DNA of 8,190 nt from an uncultured delta proteobacterium. Its GTDB lineage: Bacteria; Myxococcota_A; Bradymonadia; REDH01. The notes under the pieces were generated by a model. It made no database searches. It had not been told where the DNA came from and worked only from the letters and a program-made list of their open reading frames with translations. The DNA lies in assembly GCA_903873545.1 (NCBI GenBank), contig CAIQPA010000566.1, forward strand, positions 1 through 8,190, written 5' to 3'. Positions 5,708 to 8,190 of this stretch are shown here, one piece after another; position 1 is the first letter of the stretch; each line of letters starts with the position of its first letter. A program made the translations under genes and the position numbers.

Positions 5708-7766
5708 TGGCAGAGGTTGTGTTCTTTTGCTCTGCCTTGCGCAGAGCGCCTGCTCCGACGACCCGGACAGTGAGCAGGTCGAGGACGGCTCCGGCGATGC
5801 AACCAGCGATGGTTCCGGCGATGCCACCGGCGACACCGCCACGGAGGGCTCAGGAGACACAACCGCCGACGGCTCCGGCGATACATCCGATGCGGCTCTG
5901 GCTCTCCGCGTCTCGCCCAACCCCCTCCTCCTCCGCGTTGGAGAAAGCCCGCAACTCACCATCTCGGTCGTGGGAGCCGACGGCATCGAGCGGCAGGCCG
6001 CGGAGGGCGAATTCACAGTCACGCTCCCAACCGACCTCTTCGACCAGGCCGGTGCAGCCCGCCGCACGGGCAAGGGAGAATTGACCGTGGCTGCAGCGGG
6101 GCGCGAGGCCCGCATCCCCGTGATCATCGGCCCCGACCTCTTCGCGCTCGGCGGAAGTACCGACAGCATCCACGAGCTCTTCGAAGGCTCCGGCCAGGTC
6201 GATGCCGGTGAAGCCGCTGGCAACCTCCCCACCCGCGCCCGCCGCATCGGCGATGAACTCTTCGTTGTCGCCTCCGGCGATGTCTTCGGCGACACCACCC
6301 CCACCAGCCTCCGCAAGCTCTCGCTCGCCACCGGCAGCTGGACCCCCGCGCCGGTAACCCTCGACGGCAACGGCGGCTACGATCTCATAGGCCGAGACGG
6401 TGCCACCCTCTGGCTGATCGGCCACAACAACACCCTCTCCATCCTCCGCAAGGGCGACCTCGTCATCGAGAGCGCCCTCGATCTCGCTGCCGCCTTCCCG
6501 AATCGCGCGATCGCGCTGGAGTCCGGCGGCACCGGCCTCGTTGACCAAGGCCTCCTCGTCGTCGCCGACCCTGGCCTGCGACCAGACTACACCTACGAGC
6601 CCGCCGCTCTCTTCCTCCTCGACAACGCCCTCGGCGCGCCCGTGGACGCCCTGCCCGAGACCGCCGAACTCGACCCGCTCCTGCTCGACGACGCCTGCCG
6701 GAACCCCATCTGGATCGACCGCTTCCAAAACGAGCTGCTCGTCGGCTGCGCCGGCGACTACGCGGAAAATGTGGCCGGCATCGCCTTCGTCGACCGGTTC
6801 GCGCTGCTGCCCACAGGGTTTGTCGCGCTGGGCGCCGCGGCCTCCTCCTTCGCGCTCGATGCAGCGACGGGGCTGGTGGTCGCCGGCGACGCCTACGGCG
6901 CCAACGCCTGGGTCTTGCAGGCTGCAACCCGCGAGGTCATCCGCGGTGGCGACGCGGCTGCCTGGCTGGCCCCAGTTCGTGCCGCCGACTTCGACTTCAC
7001 CCAGGTCTTCGTCGATAGCCAGAGCCGGGCCTGGGCCGGCACCTACGGCTCCGCAGAGCTCTTCGCCCTGCCCCTCGATGCGCCCGCAGCGGGCCCCATC
7101 GCACCTGCAGCGCAGCTCATCCGCGACGGACTCTCCATCGGCATCGCAGGCTTCGCAGACGCAGGCATCTGGCTCCCGCCCGCCTGGGCCTCGGGCGACC
7201 AGCTGATCGCGATCGCCTATGAGCCCGTCCGGATCGCACGCGAAGTGACCGAGCTCATCAGCGGCCCACCTGCCGGCGGTACCTCGCTCGTCCCCAACGC
7301 CGACACCAGCACCCTCGCCACACTCGCAGATGGCGCCGAACTGCTCCTCAACCTGGGAGGCGTGGTGCTCCACGACGGTCCCGGCCCCGACTTCGCCATC
7401 TACGAAAACCCCATGATGACCGTCAGCAGCCGCGCGCAGCGGGCCATCGACCCAGCCCGCGTCGAAGTCTCGGCCGATGGCATTAACTATGTGCCGCTGG
7501 CCGGTGCGCCAGACCCCGCCTCGCTCCCGCTCGGCTTCCCGACCGATGCCCGCGCATACGGCCGAAACACGGTAGGCCGCGAGCCGGTCTTCGCCAACGC
7601 GGAGAACGGGATGGCGCCCGGATCGGCAGAGGCTGGCGGCGATCTGTTCGACCTGGCGGGCTGCGGCCTCTCCGAGGTTCGCTTTGTGCGCATCGTTGAC
7701 TATCCTGGCGACAACCGCGGCGCCGACATCGATGCGCTCGCCTGGATTCACTGGTCAGAGGAGTAA
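5682..7766 (+). CDS. Riboswitch-controlled surface lipoprotein with Ig-like, beta-propeller-like and C-terminal domains (BtuG-like candidate)
   Basis: Product of 694 residues, not recognised as a named family. Residues 1-23 form a signal peptide with core CVLLLCLA, ending at a lipobox-like QSAC with C24 as the lipidated residue; Gln at -3 is unusual. Residues 25-70 are an acidic linker containing four GSGD octapeptide-type repeats. About 72-148 looks like an Ig-like domain (LRVSPNPLLLRVGESPQLTI). About 149-525 has repeating short beta-rich units (ELFVVASGD, TLWLIGHN, ELLVGCAGD, AWAGTYGSAELFAL) that resemble a beta-propeller, with C339 and C356 possibly bridged. About 526-694 matches, from memory, a surface-protein domain: DFAIYENP (570-577), VEVSADG (594-600), DLFDL (654-658), VRFVRIVDY, and DIDALAW near the end. 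Control by the cobalamin riboswitch suggests corrinoid capture at the cell surface, like the propeller lipoprotein BtuG of Bacteroides. That function is inference. It overlaps the ribosome site of the next gene. Confidence 0.85.
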   Translation: MLKMLNGLNGRGCVLLLCLAQSACSDDPDSEQVEDGSGDATSDGSGDATGDTATEGSGDTTADGSGDTSDAALALRVSPNPLLLRVGESPQLTISVVGADGIERQAAEGEFTVTLPTDLFDQAGAARRTGKGELTVAAAGREARIPVIIGPDLFALGGSTDSIHELFEGSGQVDAGEAAGNLPTRARRIGDELFVVASGDVFGDTTPTSLRKLSLATGSWTPAPVTLDGNGGYDLIGRDGATLWLIGHNNTLSILRKGDLVIESALDLAAAFPNRAIALESGGTGLVDQGLLVVADPGLRPDYTYEPAALFLLDNALGAPVDALPETAELDPLLLDDACRNPIWIDRFQNELLVGCAGDYAENVAGIAFVDRFALLPTGFVALGAAASSFALDAATGLVVAGDAYGANAWVLQAATREVIRGGDAAAWLAPVRAADFDFTQVFVDSQSRAWAGTYGSAELFALPLDAPAAGPIAPAAQLIRDGLSIGIAGFADAGIWLPPAWASGDQLIAIAYEPVRIAREVTELISGPPAGGTSLVPNADTSTLATLADGAELLLNLGGVVLHDGPGPDFAIYENPMMTVSSRAQRAIDPARVEVSADGINYVPLAGAPDPASLPLGFPTDARAYGRNTVGREPVFANAENGMAPGSAEAGGDLFDLAGCGLSEVRFVRIVDYPGDNRGADIDALAWIHWSEE
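5787..5891 (+). repeat. GSGD-type repeat encoding the acidic lipoprotein linker
   Basis: About four copies of a 24-base unit encode GSGDATSD, GSGDATGD, GSGDTTAD and GSGDTSD, with TATE inserted between copies two and three. Codons differ between copies, so this is an older in-frame expansion. Such linkers commonly hold a lipoprotein domain away from the membrane. Confidence 0.75.
7758..7763 (+). promoter_or_regulatory. Ribosome binding site of the phosphodiesterase gene, inside the lipoprotein's last codons
   Basis: GAGGAG lies five bases before ATG 7769 and within the final codons of the lipoprotein gene, whose TAA ends two bases before that ATG. This indicates translational coupling and places both genes under the same riboswitch. 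Confidence 0.8.
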
Positions 7767-7768
7767 CG

Positions 7769-8190
7769 ATGGAGCTCATTGCACACCGAGGTGCAGCCTA
7801 CGAGGCGCCCGAGAATTCGCTCGCCGCGATCGACCTTGCTGTGCGTCAAGGAGCCACCCGCATTGAGATAGATGCCTGGCTCACGGCCGACGGGCAGGTC
7901 GTCATCTGCCACGACGACACGACCAAACGCTGCACCGACCGCGACCTCGTCGTTGCCTCATCCACGGCCGCCGAACTGGCAGCCGCCAAGATGACGAACG
8001 GAGAGGGAATCCCCACGCTCCATCAGGTCTGTGAACTGCTGGCGGGGCGGGCCCGACTCGACCTCGAGCTCAAGGACCAACGCACCGAACTGGTGGGGCC
8101 GGCGCTGGCAGTGCTGGCAGACCACGGCATGCTTGCAGACAGCCTCATCACTGCCTTCGGCGAGGCCTCGCTCACCGCCTGTCGCAGCCA
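7769..8190 (+). CDS. Glycerophosphodiester phosphodiesterase family protein, partial (C-terminus beyond the window)
   Basis: The first 140 residues are visible. They match the GDPD/UgpQ-type TIM-barrel family, which hydrolyses glycerophosphodiesters to glycerol-3-phosphate and an alcohol using a metal ion and two histidines. The signature starts at once: AHRG (H6, R7), PENS (E15, N16), EIDAWLTADGQVVICHDDT with metal ligands E33 and D35 and catalytic H48, then the IPTL strand entry (81-84) and LDLELK with E100. No signal peptide is present, so the enzyme should be cytoplasmic. ATG 7769 is fixed by a GAGGAG site and by the conserved N-terminus. It follows the lipoprotein by two bases, so it should share B12-riboswitch control, which is unexpected for an ordinary phospholipid-recycling enzyme. 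Cobalamin itself has a phosphodiester in its nucleotide loop, but a link to corrinoid metabolism is speculative. Confidence 0.92.
   Translation, partial: MELIAHRGAAYEAPENSLAAIDLAVRQGATRIEIDAWLTADGQVVICHDDTTKRCTDRDLVVASSTAAELAAAKMTNGEGIPTLHQVCELLAGRARLDLELKDQRTELVGPALAVLADHGMLADSLITAFGEASLTACRS

Noticed and set aside
5787..5891. GSGD repeats as a CRISPR-like or RTX calcium-binding array
   Set aside because: The repeats are in-frame coding units without spacers, and they do not follow the GGxGxDxux nonapeptide of RTX proteins; a linker is the simpler reading.
5850..7751. Long open frame of 633 codons on the minus strand opposite the lipoprotein
   Set aside because: It is a Gly/Ala/Glu/Val-rich shadow typical of GC-rich antisense frames, with no recognisable domain, whereas the plus-strand frame has a signal peptide, domain motifs, a ribosome site and a riboswitch.

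Overview
This is a GC-rich, densely coded bacterial window with two gene groups that diverge from about 5.31-5.40 kb. The organism looks like a Gram-negative bacterium. It has a periplasmic efflux adaptor, an exported coiled-coil protein, an outer-surface-type lipoprotein with an acidic Gly-Ser-Asp linker, and an NtrC-type sigma-54 activator. The linker and the two-component/sigma-54 style recall Myxococcota or Bradymonadota (former Deltaproteobacteria). That placement is an impression, not a proof; no rRNA, tRNA or taxonomic marker is present.

Minus-strand group, read from 5312 down to 1. A membrane histidine kinase (5312-3846) is followed after 33 bases by an NtrC-family response regulator with a sigma-54 AAA+ domain (3812-2391). 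About 100 bases further on is an exported coiled-coil protein of unknown function (2289-1210). After a 280-base gap comes a MacA/HlyD-type efflux adaptor that runs off the left edge (929-1). The gap between regulator and coiled-coil gene carries a near-consensus -24/-12 element (TGGCGC-N5-TTGC, 2324-2310). A 6+6 inverted repeat lies about 100 bases upstream of the predicted transcription start. The simplest reading is a local circuit: an envelope signal reaches the kinase, then the activator, then sigma-54 RNA polymerase, which transcribes the coiled-coil gene and possibly the efflux genes beyond it.

Plus-strand group, read from about 5366 to 8190. A sigma-70-like promoter (5366-5393) leads into a clear adenosylcobalamin riboswitch (5413-5566, with a 3' hairpin to 5593). 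This controls a 694-residue lipoprotein (5682-7766) and a translationally coupled glycerophosphodiester phosphodiesterase-family gene that is cut off at the right edge (7769-8190). The lipoprotein has a signal peptide with a lipobox-like cysteine, an acidic repeat linker, an Ig-like domain, a probable beta-propeller, and a C-terminal surface-protein domain. It is not BtuB or a known B12 enzyme. Its architecture and riboswitch control suggest a surface corrinoid-capture lipoprotein analogous to Bacteroides BtuG. This is the most interesting hypothesis in the window.

No mobile element, CRISPR array, tRNA or rRNA was seen.
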